Of a stretch of DNA of 64,000 nt, positions 1-6,747 are shown piece by piece. The number at the start of each line of letters is the position of its first letter. The first letter of the stretch is position 1. Source of the stretch: Legionella_C dresdenensis (GTDB lineage Bacteria; Pseudomonadota; Gammaproteobacteria; Legionellales; Legionellaceae). The stretch is from contig NZ_JBHSAB010000029.1 in NCBI RefSeq assembly GCF_042649825.1, positions 62,001-126,000 on the forward strand. Reading direction: 5' to 3'. The notes beneath the pieces were generated by a model that was not told the DNA's origin, made no database searches, and saw only the letters and a list, made by a program, of their open reading frames with translations. A program made the position numbers and the translations under genes.

Positions 1-515
1 CACAATCGAATTATCCTACCGCAAAAATTATCATTGTCGCGACTAAAATGGATAAAAAAGAGGATAATTTCAATAACCTGACATTAATCCATGAGGTTGC
101 TAAACAGTATAATTGTCCATGTATAGAAACATCGGCAAAGGATAACACCGGGATTATAGAATTAAAGAACCAAATATCGGCATTAGCTAAGCCTGCTGCA
201 ACAACCGAATCGCAAATAAATGTGGAAAAAGAAAGACTTAAATCAATAATTAATACTCTTATCAGCAATATTGAGGATGGCACAGGCCGAAAAACTTCGG
301 GGCGGGGCTCAGCGAAGGTTGTAAAGTTACAAAATGAATTGACAGCAATAACAACAACTGAAAATTTTGATGAACAAGCGACTATCGTAAGACTTAAGAA
401 AATATGTGCCGAACAACGACATCCATGGCGGTTATTTCATACTCCTCATAGCGCTAGAGAACTTGAGGAATTATTGGTACCTTCCCCTACAATTTCTACG
501 CTCTTACAGAAGTAG
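1..515 (+). CDS. Rab/Ras-like small GTPase, 3' part (cut by window edge)
   Basis: The reading frame is open from base 3 and ends with TAG at 513-515; the 5' part lies outside the window. What remains is the end of a Ras-type G domain (the G4 motif reads ATKMD, the G5 motif ETSAK), a short linker with one PAATTES copy, and the C-terminal domain ending in FHTPHS. It is almost identical at DNA level to the 3' half of the next gene (771-1583), so the two are a recent tandem duplicate. An internal ATG at 48 is not the start, because the homologous frame continues upstream of it. Probable function, by analogy with its paralogues, is a secreted GTP-binding effector; this is inference. Confidence 0.85.
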   Translation, partial: QSNYPTAKIIIVATKMDKKEDNFNNLTLIHEVAKQYNCPCIETSAKDNTGIIELKNQISALAKPAATTESQINVEKERLKSIINTLISNIEDGTGRKTSGRGSAKVVKLQNELTAITTTENFDEQATIVRLKKICAEQRHPWRLFHTPHSARELEELLVPSPTISTLLQK

Positions 516-526
516 TAGCCTTGACT

Positions 527-678
527 CTTTGCACAGGACAACTTCTGTAGGTTGGGTCGTTCCGACCCAGCATTATTAATCTTCAATCACTTTTCAGATC
601 TTGAGTGCCCGATAAAAAGTCTTGTTGGGCAAAAACGACCCAACCCACACGTAATACAAAAAATTGTCCGGCACAAAG
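527..678. repeat. MITE-like palindromic element, full copy 1
   Basis: A 102-bp core (547-648) has inverted ends GTAGGTTGGGTCGTT and AACGACCCAACCCAC, each with its own small hairpin. An outer imperfect inverted repeat, CTTTGCACAGGACAA at 527 and TTGTCCGGCACAAAG at 664, encloses it. The same structure occurs at 3737-3878, and the core again at 56101-56202 in the opposite orientation. It sits directly behind a GTPase stop codon and encodes nothing recognisable, so it is probably a non-autonomous mobile or REP-like element. Confidence 0.75.
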
Positions 679-703
679 GGAGACACAATCAAGGTTTTCC
701 TCT

Positions 704-736
704 CTTAAGATTAATTTAAGGAATAAATGTTATCAT
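704..736 (+). promoter_or_regulatory. PmrA-box promoter of GTPase gene at 771
   Basis: CTTAAG (704-709), five bases, TTTAAG (715-720), ten bases, then a -10-like TATCAT (731-736). The direct repeat with an 11-bp period matches the PmrA consensus YTTAAK-N5-YTTAAK. The same 33-bp geometry stands in front of the next three GTPase genes. PmrA is known to activate Dot/Icm effector genes in Legionella and Coxiella; control here is inferred from the motif. Confidence 0.75.
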
Positions 737-770
737 AGTTACATAACATTTATTCTGTATCGGAGCATAT

Positions 771-1583
771 ATGCACCTCTTTAAAGTTCTCATGATGGGC
801 GATTCTAATACTGGTAAAACTCAAATCTTAAATCGACTGACAAATGTCGCATTTTCAAATGAATATAAGGCAACCAGTAGTATTGATTTTGTTGCGTATG
901 AGCACGATGAAAACAGATTTCAATTATGGGATACCGCTGGGATAAAGAGATTTCAACATCTAGGCATGGTTTTTTACAGAGGCACGGATGTTATATTGTA
1001 CTGCATTAATGTATCTCAGACAGATCTTGCGGCCAATGTAGCTTTTTATAAAAAAGAGATTGATAATACACAATCGAATTGTCCCACTGCAAAAGTTATC
1101 ATTGTCGCGACTAAAATGGATGAAAAAGAGGATTTGCATAACCTGAAATTAATCCATGAGGTTGCTAAACAGTATAATTGTCCATGTATAGAAACATCGG
1201 CAAAGGATAACACCGGGATTATAGAATTAAAGAACCAAATAACGGCATTAGTTAAGCCTGCTGCAACAACCGAATCGCAAATAAATATGGAAAAAGAAAG
1301 ACTTAAATCAATAATTAATACTCTTATCAGCAACATTGAGAACGGCACAGGCCGAAAAACTTCGGGGCGGGGCTCAGCGAAAGTTGTAAAGTTACAAAAT
1401 GAATTAACAGCAATAACAACAGCTGAAAATTTTGATGAACAAGCGACTATCGGAAGACTTAAGAAAATATGTGCCGAACAACGACATCCATGGCGGTTAT
1501 TTCATACTCCTCATAGCGCTAGAGAACTTGAGGAATTATTGGTACCTCAATCTACAGCACCTACGGCCTTGCAGAATCAGTAG
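771..1583 (+). CDS. Rab/Ras-like small GTPase with C-terminal FHTPHS domain
   Basis: This 270-residue protein begins with a Ras-superfamily G domain (residues 1-165): G1 GDSNTGKT at 10-17, G3 WDTAG at 53-57, G4 TKMD at 114-117 (the Rho-type variant of NKxD), G5 ETSAK at 141-145. After the DTAG motif the usual catalytic Gln is Ile, which predicts weak GTP hydrolysis. A linker with one PAATTES unit leads to a domain of about 85 residues (175-258) ending in WRLFHTPHS. There is no prenylation CaaX end and no signal peptide. The start is supported by CGGAG five bases upstream of the ATG. It is the best-preserved GTPase of the cluster and lies behind a PmrA-like box. Probable Dot/Icm effector acting on host vesicle or cytoskeletal signalling (inference). 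Confidence 0.85.
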   Translation: MHLFKVLMMGDSNTGKTQILNRLTNVAFSNEYKATSSIDFVAYEHDENRFQLWDTAGIKRFQHLGMVFYRGTDVILYCINVSQTDLAANVAFYKKEIDNTQSNCPTAKVIIVATKMDEKEDLHNLKLIHEVAKQYNCPCIETSAKDNTGIIELKNQITALVKPAATTESQINMEKERLKSIINTLISNIENGTGRKTSGRGSAKVVKLQNELTAITTAENFDEQATIGRLKKICAEQRHPWRLFHTPHSARELEELLVPQSTAPTALQNQ

Positions 1584-1587
1584 CAGG

Positions 1588-1648
1588 TGGGCATCCCCGC
1601 GAAAGCGGGAGCCAACTGGAGAAATGGATTCCCGCCTTCGCAGAATCT
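1588..1648. repeat. REP-like palindromic element
   Basis: Two imperfect inverted arms rich in CCCGC/GCGGG (GCATCCCCGCGAAAGCGGGA and GATTCCCGCCTTCGC) flank a short centre. The element resembles the pair at 19856-19943. It lies between two GTPase genes just before the next PmrA-like promoter and may end transcription or form an mRNA hairpin. Confidence 0.6.
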
Positions 1649-1657
1649 CAGTGTCCT

Positions 1658-1690
1658 ATTAATTTTGGCTTAAGGAATTTTTGTTATAAT
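1658..1690 (+). promoter_or_regulatory. PmrA-box promoter of GTPase gene at 1725
   Basis: ATTAAT (1658-1663), five bases, CTTAAG (1669-1674), ten bases, then a perfect -10 TATAAT (1685-1690). The first half-site has one mismatch to YTTAAK; spacing is identical to the other three copies. Confidence 0.72.
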
Positions 1691-1724
1691 GGTTATGTAG
1701 TAATCATTATATGTGGGAATACAT

Positions 1725-2645
1725 ATGGTTTTTAAAATCCTGATTAAAGGCGACAAAAATGCTGGTAAAACTGAACTTGGTAATCGCTTATCACTCAATC
1801 CGTTTTCCGGTATTTATAAAACTACCTCTAGTGCTGCCTTTTACCAATATGAAGAACCGGATGATAAAGGCAATATAGACACATTTAAATTATGGGAAAC
1901 CACTAATGATAAGAAATATCAAGCCCTTACTATTATTCAGCAACGAAACATAAACGTCCTGATTTATTGCATTAACGCATCTCAATCAAATCTTGCGGAT
2001 AAGCTACCTGATTATAAAACAGAGATTGATGAAATTTTGGCATCTAATTCAGACGCTAGACTAATTGTAGTCGCGACAAAGATAGATCTAAAAGAAATTG
2101 AGGATAATCTGAAACTAATACAGAAATTTGCTAAAGAGAATGCCTGTCCCTGTATAGAAACCTCTGCAAAGGATAACACTGGAATTGATCAATTAAAGCA
2201 GCAAATATCGGTATCAGCTCGTCTCGCGGCAACAACTGAACCGCTAAACCCGAAATCGATATCAGCTCCTCCTGCTGCAACAACCGAACCGCCAATAAAT
2301 CCGGAATCGGTACCAGCTCATCCTGCTGCAACAACCGAATCGCCAATAAATCCGGAAAGAGAAAGACTGAAAGAAATAATTACAACTCTTATCCATAATA
2401 TTGAGAACGGCACAGGCCGAATAACTTCGGGGAGGGATTCAGCAAAGGTTACAAAATTAAAAGATGTATTAACAGCAATAACAACAGCTGAAAATTTTGA
2501 TGAACAAGCGACTATCGGAAGACTTAAGAAAATATGTGCCGAACAACGCCACCCATGGCGGTTATTTCATACCCCGCATAGTGCTAGAGAACTTGAAAAA
2601 TTATTGGTACCTTCACCCACAATTTCTACGCTCTCGCAGAAATAG
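1725..2645 (+). CDS. Rab/Ras-like small GTPase, degenerate switch II, expanded linker
   Basis: A 306-residue protein. The G domain has G1 GDKNAGKT (9-16), G4 TKID (118-121) and G5 ETSAK (145-149), but G3 reads WETTN (57-61) instead of WDTAG, so Mg/gamma-phosphate contacts and hydrolysis should be impaired. A Pro-rich linker (about 163-211) carries three tandem units of the PAATTEPPINPE type. The C-terminal domain (about 212-295), with FHTPHS, is nearly identical in DNA to that of the gene at 771, although the G domains differ strongly. I place the start at ATG 1725, where GGGA lies seven bases upstream; an in-frame GTG at 1713 overlaps that ribosome site and is less likely. Likely effector (inference). 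Confidence 0.83.
   Translation: MVFKILIKGDKNAGKTELGNRLSLNPFSGIYKTTSSAAFYQYEEPDDKGNIDTFKLWETTNDKKYQALTIIQQRNINVLIYCINASQSNLADKLPDYKTEIDEILASNSDARLIVVATKIDLKEIEDNLKLIQKFAKENACPCIETSAKDNTGIDQLKQQISVSARLAATTEPLNPKSISAPPAATTEPPINPESVPAHPAATTESPINPERERLKEIITTLIHNIENGTGRITSGRDSAKVTKLKDVLTAITTAENFDEQATIGRLKKICAEQRHPWRLFHTPHSARELEKLLVPSPTISTLSQK
2218..2358 (+). repeat. Coding tandem repeat, three units of 48-51 bp (linker)
   Basis: Three in-frame units of 16-17 codons encode variants of APPAATTEPPINPESVP between the G domain and the C-terminal domain of the GTPase. Paralogues carry one unit (771) or four (2748), so copy number has changed by slippage or unequal recombination. Confidence 0.8.
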
Positions 2646-2680
2646 CAGCCTTCACTAGCCCGCGTGAATGGCAGTATCCT

Positions 2681-2713
2681 CTTAATTCTGGCTTAAGGTA
2701 TTTTTGTTATAAT
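2681..2713 (+). promoter_or_regulatory. PmrA-box promoter of GTPase gene at 2748
   Basis: CTTAAT (2681-2686), five bases, CTTAAG (2692-2697), ten bases, TATAAT (2708-2713). Both half-sites fit YTTAAK exactly and the -10 is consensus, making this the strongest of the four copies. Confidence 0.78.
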
Positions 2714-2747
2714 GATTAAATAATATTCATTATGTATGGGAGTACAT

Positions 2748-3725
2748 ATGGACTTTAAAATCCTCATTAAAGGCGACGGTGAAGCTGGTAAAACAGAACT
2801 TGGTAATCGCTTATCAGGCAATAAGTTTTCCCGTGTTTATAAAAAAACCTTGGATACTGCCGATTACAAATATAAAAAACCGGATGATAAAGGCAATATA
2901 GACACATTTAATTTAGTAGAAATCACTAATAATAAGAGAATGGGAGACGTCTATACTCGTCTTCATCGACCAACCACAAATGCCCTAATATATTGCATTA
3001 GTATCTCTCAATCTAAGCTTGCGGAAATGCTACCTGATTATAAGAAGGAGATTGATGAAATTTTGACATCCAATTCAAAAATCAAACTAATTGTAGTCGC
3101 TACCAAGGTAGATCAAAAAGATTATGAGGATAATCTGAAACTAATACAGCAATTTGCTAAAGAGAATGCCTGTTCCTGCATAGAAACTTCTGCATGGACT
3201 AACACTGGAATTACTGAATTAAAAAACCAAATATCGGCATTAGTTCATCCTGCTGCAACAACCGAATTGCCATTAAACCCGGAACCGGTATCAGCTCATC
3301 CTGCTGTAACAACCGAACCGCCAATAAATCCGGAATCGGTACCACCCCCCCCTGCTGCAACAACCGAACCGCCATTAAACCCGGAACCGGTATCAGCTCA
3401 TCCTGCTGCAACAACCGAATTGCCAATAAATCCGGAAAAAGAAAGACTAATATTAATAGTTAACACTCTTATCAAGAATATTGAGAACGGCACAGGCCGA
3501 AAAACTTCGGGGAGGGGTTCAGCCAAGGTTAAAAAATTGAGAGATGAATTGACAGCAATAACTACAGCTGAAAATTTTAATGAACAAGCGACTATTGTAA
3601 GGCTTAAGAAAATATGTGCCGAACAACGACATCCATGGCGGCTATTTCATACTCCGCATAGCGCTAGAGAACTTGAGGAGTTATTGGAACCTTCATCTAC
3701 AATTTTTACGCCCTCGCAGCAGTAG
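2748..3725 (+). CDS. Rab/Ras-like GTPase homologue, degenerate switch II and G5
   Basis: A 325-residue paralogue. G1 is intact (GDGEAGKT, 9-16) and G4 is TKVD (119-122), but G3 has become EITN (58-61) and G5 ETSAW (146-150, Lys lost). It may bind nucleotide poorly or act as a pseudo-GTPase. The linker (about 167-230) has four 17-residue HPAATTE units. The C-terminal domain with WRLFHTPHS is again nearly identical in DNA to its neighbours. ATG 2748 is preferred over the in-frame ATG 2736 because GGGAG lies five bases before it. The sequence after the stop, including the following MITE, matches that after the first gene of the cluster, so gene end and element were duplicated together. Confidence 0.83.
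   Translation: MDFKILIKGDGEAGKTELGNRLSGNKFSRVYKKTLDTADYKYKKPDDKGNIDTFNLVEITNNKRMGDVYTRLHRPTTNALIYCISISQSKLAEMLPDYKKEIDEILTSNSKIKLIVVATKVDQKDYEDNLKLIQQFAKENACSCIETSAWTNTGITELKNQISALVHPAATTELPLNPEPVSAHPAVTTEPPINPESVPPPPAATTEPPLNPEPVSAHPAATTELPINPEKERLILIVNTLIKNIENGTGRKTSGRGSAKVKKLRDELTAITTAENFNEQATIVRLKKICAEQRHPWRLFHTPHSARELEELLEPSSTIFTPSQQ
3244..3438 (+). repeat. Coding tandem repeat, four units of about 51 bp (linker)
   Basis: Four in-frame copies encode HPAATTELPLNPEPVSA-like units with alternating PINPE and PLNPE ends, giving a stiff, Pro/Thr-rich spacer between the G domain and the C-terminal domain. This is the longest linker in the cluster. Confidence 0.8.
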
Positions 3726-3736
3726 CAGCCTTGACT

Positions 3737-3878
3737 CTTTGCACAGGGCAATCTCTGTAGGTTGGGTCGTTCCGACCCAACATTATTAATCTTCAATCAC
3801 TTTTCAGATTTTGAGTGCTTGATAAAAATTCTTGTTGGGTCAAAACGACCCAACCTACAAAAATTGTCCGGCACTAAG
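3737..3878. repeat. MITE-like palindromic element, full copy 2
   Basis: The core at 3757-3858 is exactly 102 bp with ends GTAGGTTGGGTCGTT and AACGACCCAACCTAC, enclosed by CTTTGCACAGGGCAA (3737) and TTGTCCGGCACTAAG (ends 3878). The interior closely matches copy 1 at 527-678 and the reverse complement of 56101-56202. Confidence 0.78.
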
Positions 3879-3903
3879 AACCTACACTTATGATGGCTAC
3901 ATT

Positions 3904-3936
3904 GTTAAGATTTAGTTAAGGATTGACTGTTAAAAT
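3904..3936 (+). promoter_or_regulatory. PmrA-box-like promoter of GTPase gene at 3968
   Basis: GTTAAG (3904-3909), five bases, GTTAAG (3915-3920), ten bases, TAAAAT (3931-3936). The half-sites have G in place of the first pyrimidine, but the spacing is the same as in the other three promoters. Confidence 0.68.
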
Positions 3937-3967
3937 GGGTATATTTTAGTGGAAATGAGTCCAATGT

Positions 3968-4756
3968 ATGCGTAATAAAATTTTAATTATAGGTGATTTA
4001 GGAGCAGGTAAAACACAGTTATCAAATCGTTTCACAGAGCAGCCCTTTTCGCCAACTTATTATGGCACCATAGCTGCTGATTATAACCAATTCCAATTGA
4101 ACAACAGGATTTTTCAGCTCGTGGATAAATCCGGAGATAAGCGCTATCAATCCTTGCTTGCTTATATAGAACAAGATGCATCATTATTTTTGTATTGCAT
4201 TGATGCCTCGCAGCCAGATCTTGCCGCCAGGTTGCCTGGTTATAAAGCAGCGATTGCAGAGAAACAAAAACACCTTCCTAAAGCAAAAATGCTCTTAATC
4301 GCAACCAAGAGGGATGAAGAGAGTTCTGGTAAAAATATCGCATTGTTAACCCGGTTTGCAAAAGAAAATAATTATTCTTGCATCGAAACATCAGCTAAAG
4401 CCAACACTGGTATTGATAAGTTAAAACAAGAAATTCAGCGTGTGTTTAATTGTGAAGAAAATGCACTGAAAAAAGCAAAACTCCTGGCTATTGTAACCAC
4501 GCTGATCAGGAATATAGAAATTGGTAAAAACCGGAAAACTACCGGGATGGGTTCGGATAAAGTTGCAGAGCTAAAGAAAGCGTTGGCAGCGATAGAACAA
4601 ACAACGGATGGAAGTTTTAATGAACAGGACACTATCGTTAAGATTAGGGGAATATGTATACAACGGCGCAATTCATGGGATTTCTTTCGTACACCTCATA
4701 GTGTGAAGGAGTTTGAGAATTTGTTGCTGGCTGAGGCTCCGGTGGGTGGTATGTAA
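3968..4756 (+). CDS. Rab/Ras-like small GTPase, diverged member of cluster
   Basis: A 262-residue protein with G1 GDLGAGKT (9-16), altered G3 DKSG (53-56), G4 TKRD (113-116) and G5 ETSAK (140-144). The switch II Gln is absent, as in its paralogues. There is no Pro-rich linker; the C-terminal domain follows directly (about 165-255), with FFRTPHS in place of FHTPHS. It has diverged from the other four in DNA as well as protein, so it is probably the oldest split in the family or a separate acquisition. It sits behind a PmrA-box-like promoter and ends just before the tandem-repeat region. Probable translocated effector (inference). Confidence 0.83.
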   Translation: MRNKILIIGDLGAGKTQLSNRFTEQPFSPTYYGTIAADYNQFQLNNRIFQLVDKSGDKRYQSLLAYIEQDASLFLYCIDASQPDLAARLPGYKAAIAEKQKHLPKAKMLLIATKRDEESSGKNIALLTRFAKENNYSCIETSAKANTGIDKLKQEIQRVFNCEENALKKAKLLAIVTTLIRNIEIGKNRKTTGMGSDKVAELKKALAAIEQTTDGSFNEQDTIVKIRGICIQRRNSWDFFRTPHSVKEFENLLLAEAPVGGM

Positions 4757-4765
4757 TTTGTTTTA

Positions 4766-5160
4766 CCCTCTCCCCGGCCCTCTCCCGGTACGGGAGAGGG
4801 GGAAGTGGATGCTGTGGGGGTATGGTGTCTGTTTTTTCCCTCTCTCCGGCCCTCTCCCGGTACGGGAGAGGGGGAAGTGGATGCTGGGGGTATGGTGTCT
4901 GCTTTTCCCCTCTCCCCGACCCTCTCCCGGTACGGGAGAGGGGGAAGTGGATGCTGGGGGTATGGTGTCTGCTTTTCCCCTCTCCCCGACCCTCTCCCGG
5001 TACGGGAGAGGGGGAAGTGGATGCTGTGGGGGTATGGTGTCTGTTTTTCCCCTCTCCCCGGCCCTCTCCCGGTACGGGAGAGGGGGAAGTGGATGCTGTG
5101 GGGGTATGGTGTCTGCTTTTCCCCTCTCCCCAACCCTCTCTCGGTACGGGAGAGGGGAAA
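4766..5160 (+). repeat. Six-unit tandem array of 70-72 bp palindromic element
   Basis: Units begin at 4766, 4838, 4908, 4978, 5050 and 5122. Each has CCCTCTCC followed by a hairpin CCTCTCCCGGTACGGGAGAG and a conserved tail GGAAGTGGATGCTG...GGTATGGTGTCTG. Tail and hairpin repeat together, so this is a tandem duplication and not a spacer array. No real gene is visible here, although all frames stay partly open because of the repeat composition. The array fills the gap between the GTPase cluster and the DUF559 gene. Confidence 0.85.
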
Positions 5161-5178
5161 TGATGTTTATTAAACTTT

Positions 5179-5565
5179 TTAAACCCCCTCTCCCGTATCG
5201 GGAGAGGGTTGGGGAGAGGGGAAATATTCTTCTCTTAATGCCCTCAAAATCACCTCCAGTACCGTTCCAGTCTGCTGAAGCACATCATTATTCCAAAACC
5301 TCAACACACGATACCCTTGAGAGTTAAGATATAAAGTTCTTTTTTCATCGTATTCTTGATTCAGCATATGCTGGCCGCCATCCAGCTCAACGATTAATTT
5401 TTGTTGCATGCAAACAAAATCAACAATGTAATTATCTATAGGTACTTGCCTTTTAAACTTGAAACCTTCCAAGCGGTGGGCTCGAAGGTATAACCATAGT
5501 CGGGATTCGGCATCGGTGCTGGCTTGGCGGAGGGCTTTAGCTCTTTTTAGAAAATCTGGTTTCAT
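5179..5565 (-). CDS. DUF559 (Vsr-like) endonuclease-domain protein
   Basis: A 128-residue protein of the DUF559 family, which has the restriction-endonuclease/Vsr-like fold. The typical core is present: IDNYIVDFVCMQQKLIVELD followed by GGQH, with Asp and Glu in the metal-binding positions, and RVLRFWNNDV near the end. The family's cellular role is not settled; a DNA nuclease role is inferred from the fold. The last 13 residues (PSPQPSPDTGEGV) are encoded by the adjacent CCCTCTCC repeat and are identical to the tail of the next protein, so the original C-terminus was probably overwritten by repeat insertion. It lies between two blocks of this repeat. Confidence 0.82.
   Translation of the reverse strand: MKPDFLKRAKALRQASTDAESRLWLYLRAHRLEGFKFKRQVPIDNYIVDFVCMQQKLIVELDGGQHMLNQEYDEKRTLYLNSQGYRVLRFWNNDVLQQTGTVLEVILRALREEYFPSPQPSPDTGEGV
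5184..5221. repeat. Inverted copy of the CCCTCTCC palindrome
   Basis: Opposite-strand copy of the hairpin in the tandem array, with the central CCCGTATCGGG variant. It encodes the C-terminal tail of the DUF559 protein and brings that gene's stop codon just beyond its end. Confidence 0.8.
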
Positions 5566-5577
5566 TTTGTCCTTTTA

Positions 5578-5778
5578 CCCTCTCCCCGGCCCTCTCCCGA
5601 TACGGGAGAGGGGGCGTTGATGTTTATTAAACTCCTCAAACTCCCTCTCCAATATGGAAGAGGGGATTCGATGTTTATTAAACTCCTTAAACTCCCTCTC
5701 AATATGGAAGAGGGGATTCGATGTTTATTAAACTCCTTAAACTCCCTCTCCCGTATCGGGAGAGGGTTGGGGAGAGGG
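5578..5778. repeat. Mixed repeat block between DUF559 and DUF2167 genes
   Basis: A CCCTCTCC palindrome (5578-5614) is followed by three tandem 50-51 bp units (starting 5619, 5670, 5720) that each begin GATGTTTATTAAACTCC and contain a decayed CCCTCTC...GAGAGGGG hairpin, ending in an intact inverted palindrome (5743-5778). The distal part overlaps the 3' end of the DUF2167 gene and encodes its tail. Confidence 0.8.
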
Positions 5779-6678
5779 AATTTTATTTTCTGTTTCCCGC
5801 TTCTTCCTGGAAAACATTTTCCTGAAACGCGCAGCAATTAAAACCGGAACCAACGCGAGCAATTTACCAAATTTAATAAGCAATGCACCTAAAATGGCAA
5901 ACAATCCGAACTTCTTGGCGGCCATTGTTCCAGCGATAAGCGCAGTCAGTGTATAGCTGGCTTTTTTATCGGTACTTTCAACATAATCCTGATAACGTTT
6001 GCCTTCATTAAATTTAATTGTATTTAATATTTTTCCCAGATGCGGATATGTCGCCTCATAGTCCTCGGCAGGTACGATCATTGTGGTTCCTAACCAACCC
6101 TCTCTTCCTAAAGTACCAACAGTATTGAGGATGCTATTTTCAGTATTGTCCTGACTCTTTATAGCTACCGCAAATTCAAAGCGATGCGTTTCAGCCTGAT
6201 AGGATGGTTTTTTCTTCCAGCCAATAATATCCAAACTGCTATAACCTTGGCTCACGCGCTCCTTATTTACACCCTTGGCTGCTTTTTTTATATCCTTGAG
6301 TATATTCTCCATATTACTATTTTTTGCATCGGTATCAGAAATATAACCGTCATTCCTGAAAGTAATCGGAATCATCCAACCAATATCAAACTGATCAGGC
6401 AATATACAACCCTGAACATATCGAAGATTTTCTGCCTGCGCCCCCCACGCCGCCATGAGTTTTTCAGTTTGCGCCTTAGGAATAAAAAGATACCCGGCAG
6501 GCAAATCAATAGTGGCCTGATCAGCGATAGAAATAGTTGCGGGTCCTGTGATTCTGTCACGAATAACTTCCTGAAAAACACGTTCCTGCTCCATTTCATC
6601 AGCATCGATAGCCATAGCAGCAGATTGAAATAACATCAAAAAGATAATTGCGAAAAAGTTGGCAGCTTGCTTATACAT
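5737..6678 (-). CDS. DUF2167 family membrane protein
   Basis: A 313-residue protein with an N-terminal signal sequence (about 1-23), the typical DUF2167 segment (GPATISIADQATIDLPAGY, about 44-63) and a C-terminal membrane segment around 255-285 (LFAILGALLIKFGKLLALV). A basic stretch (RKMFSRKKR) follows, and the protein then ends in the same repeat-encoded PSPQPSPDTGEGV as the DUF559 protein. The family is exported and membrane anchored, of unknown function. It starts at 6678 and seems to be transcribed alone; the 3' end has been rewritten by the repeat element. Confidence 0.82.
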   Translation of the reverse strand: MYKQAANFFAIIFLMLFQSAAMAIDADEMEQERVFQEVIRDRITGPATISIADQATIDLPAGYLFIPKAQTEKLMAAWGAQAENLRYVQGCILPDQFDIGWMIPITFRNDGYISDTDAKNSNMENILKDIKKAAKGVNKERVSQGYSSLDIIGWKKKPSYQAETHRFEFAVAIKSQDNTENSILNTVGTLGREGWLGTTMIVPAEDYEATYPHLGKILNTIKFNEGKRYQDYVESTDKKASYTLTALIAGTMAAKKFGLFAILGALLIKFGKLLALVPVLIAARFRKMFSRKKRETENKIPSPQPSPDTGEGV

Positions 6679-6747
6679 TATTATTTTCCATGAATATAAA
6701 ACGCGGGTATGGTGCCTTTTGTACCGATCATTGTCAATGATCGGCTG

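Noticed and set aside
771..3725. TKxD taken as a broken G4 motif
   Set aside because: TKxD is the normal form in Rho-family GTPases, so it is not evidence of inactivity.
4766..5160. CRISPR-like array
   Set aside because: The intervals between hairpins are nearly identical to each other, and no cas gene is near, so this is a tandem duplication.
4713..5327. Open frames across the repeat array on both strands
   Set aside because: They translate only the CCCTCTCC repeat in shifted frames and have no homology or ribosome site.
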